This document shows positions 1-8,996 of a stretch of DNA of 28,589 nucleotides, piece after piece. The stretch's first letter is position 1; each line of letters starts with the position of its first letter. Position numbers and translations under genes: made by a program. Source of the stretch: UBA9554 sp038205135. Its GTDB lineage: Bacteria; Pseudomonadota; Alphaproteobacteria; Rhodobacterales; Rhodobacteraceae. The notes under the pieces were generated by a model. That model worked only from the letters and a program-made list of their open reading frames with translations. It ran no database searches and was not told the origin of the DNA. The stretch is taken from positions 1 to 28,589 of the forward strand of contig JBBRCF010000034.1 of NCBI GenBank assembly GCA_038205135.1, written 5' to 3'.

Positions 1-891
1 CCCGGCAACGAGGCGCATCTGCATGCGTTCGCAACGACGGTGCGGGATGATACGGGCGCGGGGGTGGCGCGATACCTGCATACCTCGCCCGAATTCGCGA
101 TGAAAAAGTTGCTGGCGGCGGGCGAGGCGCGGATATTCGCCTTTGCCCATGTCTGGCGTAACCGGGAACACGGGCCGCGCCATGCCAATGAATTCACCAT
201 GCTGGAATGGTATCGTGCCGAGGCCGGATATGCGGCGCTGATGGACGACTGCGCGGCACTGCTGCGGCTTGCCGCACAGGCGGCAGGCACCAGCGTCCTG
301 CGATGGCGCGATGCCACCTGCGATCCGTTGGCCGCGCCGGAACGGCTGGGCGTTGCCGAGGCGCTGGCCCGTCACGCGGACCTTGACCTGATGGCGACGA
401 TCCGGGCCGATAGCACGGGCGATACCGCCGCACTGCGCGCGGCGGCGCTGGCGGCGGGGTTGCGTCCCGCCGATGACGACACATGGTCCGACATCTTTTC
501 AAAGCTGATCGTGGACAAGGTCGAACCGCATCTGGGCCATGGCCGCGCCACGATCCTGGACCGCTACCCGGTGTCCGAAGCGGCCCTGGCGCGGCGTGCG
601 CCGGATGATCCGCGCGTGGCGGAACGGTTCGAGTTGTATGCCTGCGGCGTCGAACTGGCCAATGGCTTTGGCGAATTGACCGACCCGGTGGAACAGCGCG
701 CGCGGTTTGTGGCCGACATGGACCTGAAGCAGCGTCTGTACGGTGAACGCTATCCGATCGACGATGATTTTCTTGCCGCTCTGGCAATCATGCCGCCGGC
801 TGCTGGCATCGCGTTGGGGTTTGACCGGCTGGTGATGCTGGCCACCGGCGCGCCGTCGGTCGCGGCGGTGCAATGGGCGCCCTCCGGCTAG
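1..891 (+). CDS. epmA: EF-P--(R)-beta-lysine ligase EpmA, 5'-truncated by the window edge
   Basis: The frame is open from base 1, so the true start lies outside the window and roughly the first 30-40 residues are missing. EpmA (GenX/PoxA/YjeA) is a stand-alone class II lysyl-tRNA-synthetase-like enzyme. It attaches beta-lysine to a conserved lysine of elongation factor P, which helps ribosomes translate proline runs. Visible class II motifs are motif 2 around FAHVWRNREHGPRHANEFTM and the C-terminal motif 3 GIALGFDRLVML, with YLHTSPEFAMKKLLAAG before motif 2. There is no anticodon-binding domain, which separates it from LysS. The usual partners epmB and efp are not downstream: pncB follows after 68 bases. 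Family assignment is firm; the beta-lysine substrate is inferred from the family. Confidence 0.88.
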   Translation, partial: PGNEAHLHAFATTVRDDTGAGVARYLHTSPEFAMKKLLAAGEARIFAFAHVWRNREHGPRHANEFTMLEWYRAEAGYAALMDDCAALLRLAAQAAGTSVLRWRDATCDPLAAPERLGVAEALARHADLDLMATIRADSTGDTAALRAAALAAGLRPADDDTWSDIFSKLIVDKVEPHLGHGRATILDRYPVSEAALARRAPDDPRVAERFELYACGVELANGFGELTDPVEQRARFVADMDLKQRLYGERYPIDDDFLAALAIMPPAAGIALGFDRLVMLATGAPSVAAVQWAPSG

Positions 892-959
892 GTGACACGC
901 CCCCTTGCCCCCCGCGCGGCTTGTCGCCAAGACTGGCGCGGCTTGGATCGGAGGACCAC

Positions 960-2252
960 ATGATCGACATTGCCGCCCGCATGTGGAACCACAAGTGGAA
1001 GATCGACCCCATCGTGCGGTCGCTGATCGATACCGATTTCTACAAGCTGCTGATGTGCCAGTCGGTGTATCGTCAAAAGCCCGACACCATCGTCACCTTC
1101 AGCCTGATCAACCGGTCGCGGGACATCCGTCTGGCAGAACTGGTCGACGAAGGTGAATTGCGCGAACAATTGGACCATATACGGGGCCTGTCGCTGACCC
1201 GTGGCGAAAGCACCTGGCTGCGCGGCAACATGTTCTACGGCAAGCGCCAGATGTTTCGCCCCGATTTTATGGAATGGCTCGAAGGGTTGCACCTGCCGCC
1301 CTATCACCTCGAAAAACATGACGGCCAGTACGAGCTGACCTTCGAGGGACGCTGGCCCGAGGTGATGCTGTGGGAAATTCCTGCGTTGTCGGTGCTGATG
1401 GAATTGCGGTCGCGCGCCGTGTTGAACCGCATGGGGCAGTTCGAAATGAAGGTACTGTATGCCCGCGCCCTGACCAAGCTGTGGCAGAAGATCGAACGCC
1501 TGCGCGCCGTCGAAGGCCTGAAGATCGCCGATTTCGGTACTCGGCGGCGGCACAGCTATCTGTGGCAGGATCAATCCGTGCAGGCGATGATCGAGGGGCT
1601 GGGACCTAAATTCATCGGCACCTCGAATTGCCTGATCGCCATGCGCCGCGACATCGAAGCGATCGGCACCAATGCGCATGAACTGCCGATGGTTTATTCG
1701 GCGCTGGCGCGCGATGATGCGGAACTGGCGCAGGCGCCCTATCAGGTGCTGGCCGATTGGCAGGACGAACATGACGGCAACCTGCGCGTCATCCTGCCGG
1801 ACACCTTTGGCACGCGCAGTTTTCTGGATCGCGCGCCGGACTGGTTGGCGAAATGGACCGGGATCCGCATCGATTCGGGTGCGCCCGAAGATGGTGCCGA
1901 AGCCGCGATCGCATGGTGGACCCACATGGGCGAAGACCCGCGCGAAAAACTGGTCATCTTTTCCGACGGTCTGGATGTGGACCGGATCGAGGCGCTGGCC
2001 GACCGGTTTCGCGGCCGGGCGCGGGTCAGTTTCGGCTGGGGCACGCTGTTAACCAATGATTTCCGCGGGCTGGCGCCGGGTGACGCGCTGGCGCCGTTCA
2101 GCCTTGTGTGCAAGGCGGTCGCGGCGGATGGCCGGCCAACAGTGAAACTGTCAGACAACCCCAACAAGGCGATGGGACCGCCCGCAGAAATCGCCCGCTA
2201 CAAACGGGTGTTCGGCGTCGGCGATCAGGTGGCAGAAGCAGTCATCGTCTGA
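960..2252 (+). CDS. pncB: Nicotinate phosphoribosyltransferase
   Basis: PncB condenses nicotinate with PRPP, with ATP hydrolysis, to give nicotinate mononucleotide in the NAD salvage (Preiss-Handler) pathway in the cytoplasm. The product is 430 residues, normal for the bacterial enzyme. The N-terminus carries the family motif DTDFYKLLMCQSVYR, the middle has ADFGTRRRHSYLWQ with the active-site His that is phosphorylated in this family, and IGTSNCLIA follows. The C-terminal part has IRIDSGAPEDGAEAAIAWW, IFSDGLDV and FGWGTLLTND, which form the phosphate-binding barrel edge. The ATG at 960 is chosen because GGAGG lies at 950-954. An upstream in-frame start at 873 would overlap epmA and adds unrelated residues. 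It is convergent with the metallophosphoesterase gene, 30 bases away. Confidence 0.94.
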   Translation: MIDIAARMWNHKWKIDPIVRSLIDTDFYKLLMCQSVYRQKPDTIVTFSLINRSRDIRLAELVDEGELREQLDHIRGLSLTRGESTWLRGNMFYGKRQMFRPDFMEWLEGLHLPPYHLEKHDGQYELTFEGRWPEVMLWEIPALSVLMELRSRAVLNRMGQFEMKVLYARALTKLWQKIERLRAVEGLKIADFGTRRRHSYLWQDQSVQAMIEGLGPKFIGTSNCLIAMRRDIEAIGTNAHELPMVYSALARDDAELAQAPYQVLADWQDEHDGNLRVILPDTFGTRSFLDRAPDWLAKWTGIRIDSGAPEDGAEAAIAWWTHMGEDPREKLVIFSDGLDVDRIEALADRFRGRARVSFGWGTLLTNDFRGLAPGDALAPFSLVCKAVAADGRPTVKLSDNPNKAMGPPAEIARYKRVFGVGDQVAEAVIV

Positions 2253-2282
2253 CACCGCACCGGGTGGTAACGGCAAGACGGC

Positions 2283-3115
2283 CTATTCCATGACCGAAAC
2301 ATAGCGCATCTGCCCCGTTTCGATGACGGCGGCGGTCAGAATGCCCGTCGCATAGGCACCGGTGTCGACCGGAATGCGCGATTGCCCCGGGCGCGGAGCG
2401 GGCGTGATCCAGTGGCCGTGGACGATCCAGAAATCATCATTGCGCGCCGTGGTCAAAAATGCCGGATCGCCCCAGATCAGGGCGCGGTCCGGCTGGTCGG
2501 CAGGATGGCGGATCGGATCGCAACCGGCATGGGCACAGACGATGTTGTTCGTGCCCCACCACAGCGGCCAGCCGCGCAGCCACCCCAGCAGATCCGGCCC
2601 CAGCGCATCGGTCAATTCGGCAGCGGTCGCCCGCAATTGCGCGGACGGGGATTGCGGGACCGGGGCGGTGATGCCGAAACTGGTCAGCGTCTGAGCCCCG
2701 CCATTGCTCAGCCAGATCGGACCGCGCGCGTCCGGGTTATCCAGAAAATCCAGCATCATCGTTTCGTGATTGCCGCGCAGGCACAGCACGTCGTCCCGCC
2801 GTGCCAGCAGCCGGGCCAGAACCTGCGCACTGGCGGGGCCGCGGTCGATCACATCGCCCAGAAACAGGTGCGGCAGGCCGGGGGTTTCGGTCCCGAGCCG
2901 GTCCAGCAATGCCGCCAGCAGCGCGTCCTGCCCATGCACATCACCAATCGCGACAAAAGCGAATTCCGGCGTCAGGGGCAGCAGATGCGGCCGCGGATCG
3001 GGCGGCGTCGCGGTCACGCCGGCGCGCCGGCCCACAGCCTTGCCGTGCAGAACCTTGCCGCCCGCAGATTTGCCACCAGCAGATTTGCGGCCCAGCAGCC
3101 GGGACAGCAGCGACG

Positions 3116-3119
<4 letters not shown>
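2283..3119 (-). CDS. Calcineurin-like metallophosphoesterase (Ser/Thr phosphatase or ApaH-like)
   Basis: The product is 278 residues and belongs to the PPP-type metallophosphoesterase superfamily, which hydrolyses phosphoesters with a two-metal centre. The signature blocks occur in order: GDVHG at residues 59-63, GDVIDRGP, GNHE, and later histidines in VCAHAG and VHGH. Known relatives include bacterial PrpA/PrpB-type protein phosphatases and ApaH diadenosine tetraphosphatase; the sequence alone does not pick between them. The first 45 residues form a basic tail with a short repeated GKSAGGKSAGGK stretch that is not part of the fold. Its ATG overlaps the glmM stop by 4 bases (ATGA at 3116-3119), so the two are translationally coupled, with glmM upstream. 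The specific substrate is unknown. Confidence 0.85.
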
Positions 3120-4462
<1,343 letters not shown>

Positions 4463-4505
4463 CGCGGTCGTCCCCTGGTCTTGGCTCAACGTCTGGTCAG
4501 CAACG

Positions 4506-4528
4506 TCTTGGCAGCGCTTCTTGGCAGC
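4506..4528. repeat. 10-bp direct repeat TCTTGGCAGC x2 upstream of glmM
   Basis: TCTTGGCAGC occurs at 4506-4515 and again at 4519-4528, separated by gct (13 bases start to start). It lies 44-66 bases upstream of the glmM ATG, between that start and the candidate promoter. It may be a protein-binding site or chance. Confidence 0.35.
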
Positions 4529-4532
4529 AACT

Positions 4533-4561
4533 GGCCTAGGGCACCTGATCCGGCCTGTAAA
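4533..4561 (-). promoter_or_regulatory. Weak candidate sigma-70 promoter for glmM
   Basis: On the - strand TTTACA (4561-4556) and TAGGCC (4538-4533) are separated by 17 bases. The -35 is good and the -10 is poor. Transcription would start about 64 bases before the glmM ATG. Confidence 0.28.
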
Positions 4562-4851
4562 GCGGCTGCGCAGGACGGGACGCGGGCCTGCAGGGCCGGA
4601 TGGCAAAGCCCGGCCGATGGGTGGCTACCCGTGGTGTTGCCCGTCGTGTGGTCCGTTGCGCCGGCGGTGGTGATGGCGTTTGCGGGAATGCGATCGCTGG
4701 CGGGGGCCACCCGGATCATGACAGGTGGCGATCCGCGATGGGACCGACGTCGGCCTGCAGACTGTTCCGCCGGCAGTTCCCTAGCCTGTCCGTCTTTGGT
4801 TCCGGTCTGCGCTGGGCCGGATACACTTTCATGCGTTATCGCCCGACGTTG

Positions 4852-5835
4852 TCAGCTCAGATACAGGCGTCTGGCCAGACGGATCCAGAATGCCGGATGC
4901 AGATCATCGCGAAAAATCGTGTCGGCCCCGGGCGCGCACCATGCCGGGGTCCACGGCATAATCTGCGGCACAATCTGCGGTAAGCTGGAATCCACCGGCC
5001 TGAAATGGCGGCGCAACCTGTCGATTTCCGCCCGCGTGAACAGGCAGCCCCGGCGGTCTCGCCCATATTCCAGATCCCAGGCGGTTTGTGCCGCGGCGCG
5101 CAGGGTGGTGGACGGCATATGTCCATCCGAAATCGCGAAACTGGCCCAGGTGGACAGCGGCGCCGGCGAGCGGTTTGCACGATGGGCCACGATCCGGGCG
5201 CGATCATCGGTGGGCAAGGTCACCCCGAGCAGGTCCAGAACCGCGCCGAGGACACCGTCAGGCTGCGCGGCAACCGAGTCAAAGGACATCAACCGCAGTT
5301 GGTCGGGGTGAAACCCGGTCAGCAGGTGATCCCGCAGCCGGTCGTAATCGCACCACAGCCCGTCGATCATGCCCGTGGCGACAGCGTTTTCTACCAAAGC
5401 CGGTGGTGGCGGTGGCAGGCGGCTGCGGCCAATTTCCAGATATACCGATTGCAGGAATTGCCATTGGCTGCGCAGCAGGCACAGGACCTGTACCGTTTCC
5501 CACCCTACAAAGATGGCGCGCAGCTGCGCCATGTCGACCTTTCCGCCGGGCCCGCCACCGCGCGAGAATTCTTCGCTGGACAGAACCAGCGTGACGTCGG
5601 TGTCGCGCAGATCGTCCGCCAGCGCCTGTAACCCGGCAATGCCGCCGGCCGGGCTGTGGTAGGCGGCGGGCAGGGCGATCCAGTCGGTCAGAAACCCGTG
5701 ATGGCCGCTGTGGCGCCCGAGGCGCGGATAGATCACCCCATGCCGGGCCAGCATGGCGCGGTTGTCGTCAAAGGCGTTCTGCAGCGCGGTGGTGCCGGTT
5801 TTATGGGTGCCGACATGCATCAGGACCCTAGCCAT
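4852..5835 (-). CDS. Sulfotransferase-like protein in the polysaccharide locus
   Basis: The product is 327 residues. The N-terminus has a strand followed by GTHKTGTT at residues 9-16, which matches the 5'-phosphosulfate-binding loop of PAPS-dependent sulfotransferases. VLSSEEF and LLRSQWQFLQSVYLE further in resemble the 3'-phosphate-binding region (Arg and Ser) seen in this superfamily. Such enzymes move sulfate from PAPS to a hydroxyl or amino group, often on a glycan. There is no signal peptide or membrane segment, so a cytoplasmic role is likely. Its start overlaps the stop of the upstream RgpF/WbsX gene by 8 bases, so the two are probably co-translated, and glycan decoration is a reasonable inference. 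The substrate and actual activity are unproven; many proteins of this family are annotated only as hypothetical. Confidence 0.72.
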   Translation of the reverse strand: MARVLMHVGTHKTGTTALQNAFDDNRAMLARHGVIYPRLGRHSGHHGFLTDWIALPAAYHSPAGGIAGLQALADDLRDTDVTLVLSSEEFSRGGGPGGKVDMAQLRAIFVGWETVQVLCLLRSQWQFLQSVYLEIGRSRLPPPPPALVENAVATGMIDGLWCDYDRLRDHLLTGFHPDQLRLMSFDSVAAQPDGVLGAVLDLLGVTLPTDDRARIVAHRANRSPAPLSTWASFAISDGHMPSTTLRAAAQTAWDLEYGRDRRGCLFTRAEIDRLRRHFRPVDSSLPQIVPQIMPWTPAWCAPGADTIFRDDLHPAFWIRLARRLYLS

Positions 5836-8041
5836 CGCGCAGCACCGCGCGCGTCATGTCCAGATGCAATTGGCCAAAGGTCTCGGACGGTTCCAGCACC
5901 GCCTTTTCGGCCCATTCGTTCCAGGCATTGATGAAAAGTTCCTGACGATACGACCCCGCCAGAGCCTGCCTGCACAGTGCGTCAAGCCAGGCGCGATAGG
6001 CGGCGGGGGTGCCACCCAATGCGATATGCGCCTTTGGACCCCGACGTGCGGTATTGTCCCAGCCCGGCATGATGCCCGCGATAGTCCGCGCCGGCAGGCT
6101 GCGGCGGTGGCGCGATGTCAACGATTTTCGGGCCACGGCGGCATAATCATAGATCAGACCGTCAAAACCCGGCGCCGGTCCGTCCGGGCCCATGCGGTTG
6201 CCTGCCGGCCCGCCAAACAGCAGTTCTTCGGCCCCGACCAGCCGGTGCGGCGGCATTTCGACCCAGAAATCAACCAGATCCTCGGGCATTGACTGATCTT
6301 CGATGTGAAAGGCGACGGCGCCCAGTTCGACATCCTCGAAGCCCTCTGCGGCAAATGCCGCCCGCAGACGCGGCAGGCTGGCCTGCGGGTCGGGCAGGTC
6401 TGCGGGACGGTAGATCACGAACCGCGGGCGGGCGCCGTCCGGCCGCATGTAGCGCGCGTCGCGCATGTAGGGTGCAACAGACGCCGCGAGCCGCGTTTCG
6501 AACCCCGGAGCATAGGTCTGATCCAGCAGCACCTCACCCGACAGGCCGTCCCAGTTGCGCCGCCAGCTTTCGTTGGCCCAGCACAGATAGAACGGAAAAT
6601 CGATGTCCGGGCGTTGCAACAGCCGGTCAAGCGGCGCCGACAGGACGCGGTCGGGGTCGAACCAGTAGTGATAGACGCAGAACGCATCCACACCCGCGCT
6701 TCGCGCCAATGCGGCTTGTTCGCCCATGACCTCGGTCGCGCGCAAGTCGTAATAGCCCAGATCGCCGGGCAACATCGGTTGCAGATGCCCCGGAAACATC
6801 GACTGGCCGCGCAGGGCCGCGCGCCATTCGGTATAGCCCTTGCCCCACCAGCGGTCATTTTGCGGGGTCGGATGAAATTGCGGCAAATAGAACGCAGAGA
6901 CAAACGCGGGGCGCGGGGCGGCGGGTTCTGTCGTGGTCAGATCGCCGGTTTGCGCCACCCGCAGCCCTGCCGCCTGCACGATCCCGCCCGTTGCGCGTTC
7001 CAGCGCATGGGCCAGCGTGCCATCGACCTGACCCTGTTCGGGTTCGAACATGTCGGGCGTGATGCGCAGCGCCTTCATCATGCCGATGATCACAGGTTTT
7101 GCCCACCAGATCGATCCGGCCGGGAACCGCATGTCAGTCAGCGCGGCCTGAGATTCGATCCGGCGCAGCACTTCGCGGGTCATGCAGCGATTCGAACCCC
7201 ACCAGATGTCGGCATCCAGCGCCTGGCCATCCGCGACCATCATCGCCGCGCTGCGATCCGCCAGAAACCGGTTCAGCAACGCCAATGCCCCCGAGGCGGG
7301 CAATACCCCATCGACGAGGTGCCGCCGCCACGCATCACCATCCACACGATGTGGCGATTTCTTGGTATGCAATTTGCAAATGGCGCGGTAGCCATCAAAG
7401 GCGCCGGCGTTCACCAGCCGAAAGAACGGCAGTATATCGCGCCCGTGATTGGGCACCGGCAGAACGAAAGCGGCGGGAAACTGTTCCCGGATATGCGCGA
7501 TCAGCACATCGGTTTCTGGACCGTGCCGGGCAATTGTGATAAATAAGTCAAAGTCGAAATCCGTTGTTGCCAGACGCGCTGCGAATTCCGGCCACAGATC
7601 CGGATAATACAAATGAAGGGCAATAGCATGTGGTGCCTTTGGCCGATCCGCGTCAAAGCGCAGCACAGGCACGGGACACGGGGGCAGATGGTCTTGCCGC
7701 ACAGCAGTAACCGGCCGGCCTTCGCGTTGACCGCGTTCCAGAAAATGCCGGAATGCCGGTACCCCTGCATGGGCCACATCTGGGTTCAGGCGCAGGTAAA
7801 CCTCGGGCGAAAAAGCGGGGTTGGGTTGCAGTCCCATGCGTTCCCCCCACAGGATGAAATGCCGCAATGGAAAAGCGCGGAAAAGGGGATGCAATGCGGG
7901 AAGCGATGCCCGATAGAAATCAGAATCAAAAAGCCCGCTGCTGCTGACCAATTGACAATAGCGCCGCTGACCTTGATCCAGCCAGAGTACGCGTAATGCC
8001 TGCATCATGCGTCCAGACCAGATGGCAAGTTTCATCCACAT
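5828..8041 (-). CDS. Large polysaccharide biosynthesis protein: RgpF-like plus WbsX-like glycosyltransferase domains
   Basis: The product is 737 residues. Residues about 30-115 carry FDSDFYRASLPAL and FSPEVYLRLNPDV, a short motif common at the N-terminus of capsular glycosyltransferases. Residues about 140-345 resemble the rhamnan-synthesis RgpF domain, with HLYYPDLWPEF, VPNHGRDILPFF and CKLHTKKSPH. Residues from about 379 to the end match the WbsX type, with FYLPQFHPTPQNDRWWGKGYTEW, FCVYHYWFD, FYLCWANESWRRNWDG and the terminal INAWNEWAE. Both domain types occur in O-antigen and capsule synthesis; their exact linkages here cannot be read from sequence. It sits 75 bases after kpsM on the same strand and overlaps the sulfotransferase-like gene. 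ATG at 8041 is chosen because AGGAGG lies at 8053-8048 on the - strand; ATG at 8035 is an alternative. Confidence 0.85.
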   Translation of the reverse strand: MWMKLAIWSGRMMQALRVLWLDQGQRRYCQLVSSSGLFDSDFYRASLPALHPLFRAFPLRHFILWGERMGLQPNPAFSPEVYLRLNPDVAHAGVPAFRHFLERGQREGRPVTAVRQDHLPPCPVPVLRFDADRPKAPHAIALHLYYPDLWPEFAARLATTDFDFDLFITIARHGPETDVLIAHIREQFPAAFVLPVPNHGRDILPFFRLVNAGAFDGYRAICKLHTKKSPHRVDGDAWRRHLVDGVLPASGALALLNRFLADRSAAMMVADGQALDADIWWGSNRCMTREVLRRIESQAALTDMRFPAGSIWWAKPVIIGMMKALRITPDMFEPEQGQVDGTLAHALERATGGIVQAAGLRVAQTGDLTTTEPAAPRPAFVSAFYLPQFHPTPQNDRWWGKGYTEWRAALRGQSMFPGHLQPMLPGDLGYYDLRATEVMGEQAALARSAGVDAFCVYHYWFDPDRVLSAPLDRLLQRPDIDFPFYLCWANESWRRNWDGLSGEVLLDQTYAPGFETRLAASVAPYMRDARYMRPDGARPRFVIYRPADLPDPQASLPRLRAAFAAEGFEDVELGAVAFHIEDQSMPEDLVDFWVEMPPHRLVGAEELLFGGPAGNRMGPDGPAPGFDGLIYDYAAVARKSLTSRHRRSLPARTIAGIMPGWDNTARRGPKAHIALGGTPAAYRAWLDALCRQALAGSYRQELFINAWNEWAEKAVLEPSETFGQLHLDMTRAVLRDG

Positions 8042-8044
8042 ATT

Positions 8045-8087
8045 GCGCCTCCTACTGTTCAGCGATTCACTGAACCAGAATAGGCGC
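8045..8087 (-). promoter_or_regulatory. Nested inverted repeat overlapping the ribosome binding site of the RgpF/WbsX gene
   Basis: Outer arms GCGCCT (8045-8050) and AGGCGC (8082-8087) enclose inner arms GTTCAG (8057-8062) and CTGAAC (8070-8075). Six unpaired bases lie on each side and a 7-base loop is at the centre, so the whole is symmetric around 8066. On the - strand the last arm covers half of the AGGAGG ribosome binding site (8053-8048). In RNA it could limit access to that site; in DNA it could be an operator. The dyad is seen directly; the function is inference. Confidence 0.5.
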
Positions 8088-8116
8088 GACTTCTTTCCAC
8101 AATGTTTATTTGCGCC

Positions 8117-8938
8117 CTACATTTCATGTAGCAGCTGTGACGCGTGCCGGCACAATAGCGCCATGCCCAGTGTCAATGGCACCAACGCGACCGCCCCTGC
8201 CACCAGTGGTGCGGTCCATACGGGGTCGTATCCCGGATAAAGTCCTGCCCGGGTCAACGCGATGGCGTGCGTCAACGGGTTGATCTGCAACCAGGTGTTC
8301 CAGGGGGCTGGCACGGCTTCCGGCAGGAAAACGATGCCGGAAATGATGAAAAACGGCCGGGTCACAATGGTCCATAGCCGTTCCCAGACCGGCCACCAAC
8401 CGAACAGAAATGCGTTCAGCGTGCCGATCCCCAGCCCCCAGACCGCAGCAAGCCCGAGGCCTTGGGCCAGCAGGTCGGGCCGCAGGACCAGCCGGTCGTG
8501 CGACAGAACGGCCAGCCCGCCCAGCATGATCGTGATCACCAAAAGTTGCGTCAGCAGGTTCAGGACGAACCGGGCGATGATCGCGTCGATCCAGCTGACA
8601 GCGGGATAGGCCAGCAACGGTCGCGAAAACCGCAGGGCGACACCGGTTTTCTGCGCCAGATCCATGTACAGCATGAAAGGCAGGTATCCCGTAGCATAGA
8701 ACAGTGCAAAATCCTGCCCGAGCGGCGGAGCCGTAAACGCCAGGGCAAAGACTGCCGACAGCAGGGCGACGGCTGCAACCGGTTCGGCCACCGACCACAG
8801 ATAGCCACCTGCGATCCGGCCCTGTGCCGTCGCGATTTCCCGCAACACCAAGGCCACGATGGCCCGCGAGGGCGGACGCGCGAGGGCAGGTCGGGGGAAA
8901 GGCAGGTCAGCAGGCAGCATGGCGATCTCGTTAGGCAA
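8117..8938 (-). CDS. kpsM: Capsule polysaccharide export ABC transporter, permease (KpsM type)
   Basis: The product is 273 residues, matching the ABC-2 permease family that moves capsular polysaccharide across the inner membrane (KpsM, BexB, CtrC). The N-terminal cytoplasmic part has LVLREIATAQGRIAGGYLWSV, the usual start of these proteins. It is followed by about six hydrophobic segments, including ALLSAVFALAF, FVLNLLTQLLVITIMLGGLAV and LAAVWGLGIGTLNAFLF. The late FFIISGIVFLPEAVPAPWNTWLQINPLTHAI block is typical of KpsM. Its ATPase partner KpsT is encoded on the opposite strand, across a 58-base divergent gap, rather than next to it as in classic kpsMT pairs. The start at 8938 is uncertain because an in-frame ATG occurs 6 codons later. 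A 6-bp stem with 3-base loop covers the stop codon (8117-8131) but has no T run. Confidence 0.9.
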   Translation of the reverse strand: MPNEIAMLPADLPFPRPALARPPSRAIVALVLREIATAQGRIAGGYLWSVAEPVAAVALLSAVFALAFTAPPLGQDFALFYATGYLPFMLYMDLAQKTGVALRFSRPLLAYPAVSWIDAIIARFVLNLLTQLLVITIMLGGLAVLSHDRLVLRPDLLAQGLGLAAVWGLGIGTLNAFLFGWWPVWERLWTIVTRPFFIISGIVFLPEAVPAPWNTWLQINPLTHAIALTRAGLYPGYDPVWTAPLVAGAVALVPLTLGMALLCRHASQLLHEM

Positions 8939-8996
8939 TTCTTGGTGGAATCAGTCTTAACCTGCAGAAGTTGAACAAAACGGAAACAGATGCCCC

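Larger units (their letters stand above)
4463..4851. other. 389-base stretch with no convincing gene
   Basis: This lies between the glmM start and the stop of the sulfotransferase-like gene, both on the - strand. Possible reading frames on both strands are Arg/Pro/Ala-rich, lack recognisable motifs and look like chance GC-rich frames. I found no folP remnant. It should hold the glmM promoter. A weak candidate promoter and a 10-bp direct repeat are listed separately. No rho-independent terminator with a T run was found for the sulfotransferase-like gene. Confidence 0.5.

Noticed and set aside
888..1925. 345-residue open frame antisense to pncB
   Set aside because: Low-complexity Arg/Gln/Pro-rich shadow of a well supported gene, without motifs.
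4486..4719. 77-residue frame on the - strand upstream of glmM as a small gene
   Set aside because: No ribosome binding site, composition typical of chance GC-rich frames, no family resemblance.
7185..7200. gattcgaaccc inside the RgpF/WbsX gene, resembling a tRNA T-loop
   Set aside because: Only the T-loop core is present, there is no acceptor, D or anticodon arm, and the gene frame is uninterrupted. Chance match.
8117..8131. CTACAT-TTC-ATGTAG hairpin over the kpsM stop as a terminator
   Set aside because: Six pairs with weak GC content and no T run on the transcribed strand; the downstream gene is likely co-transcribed.
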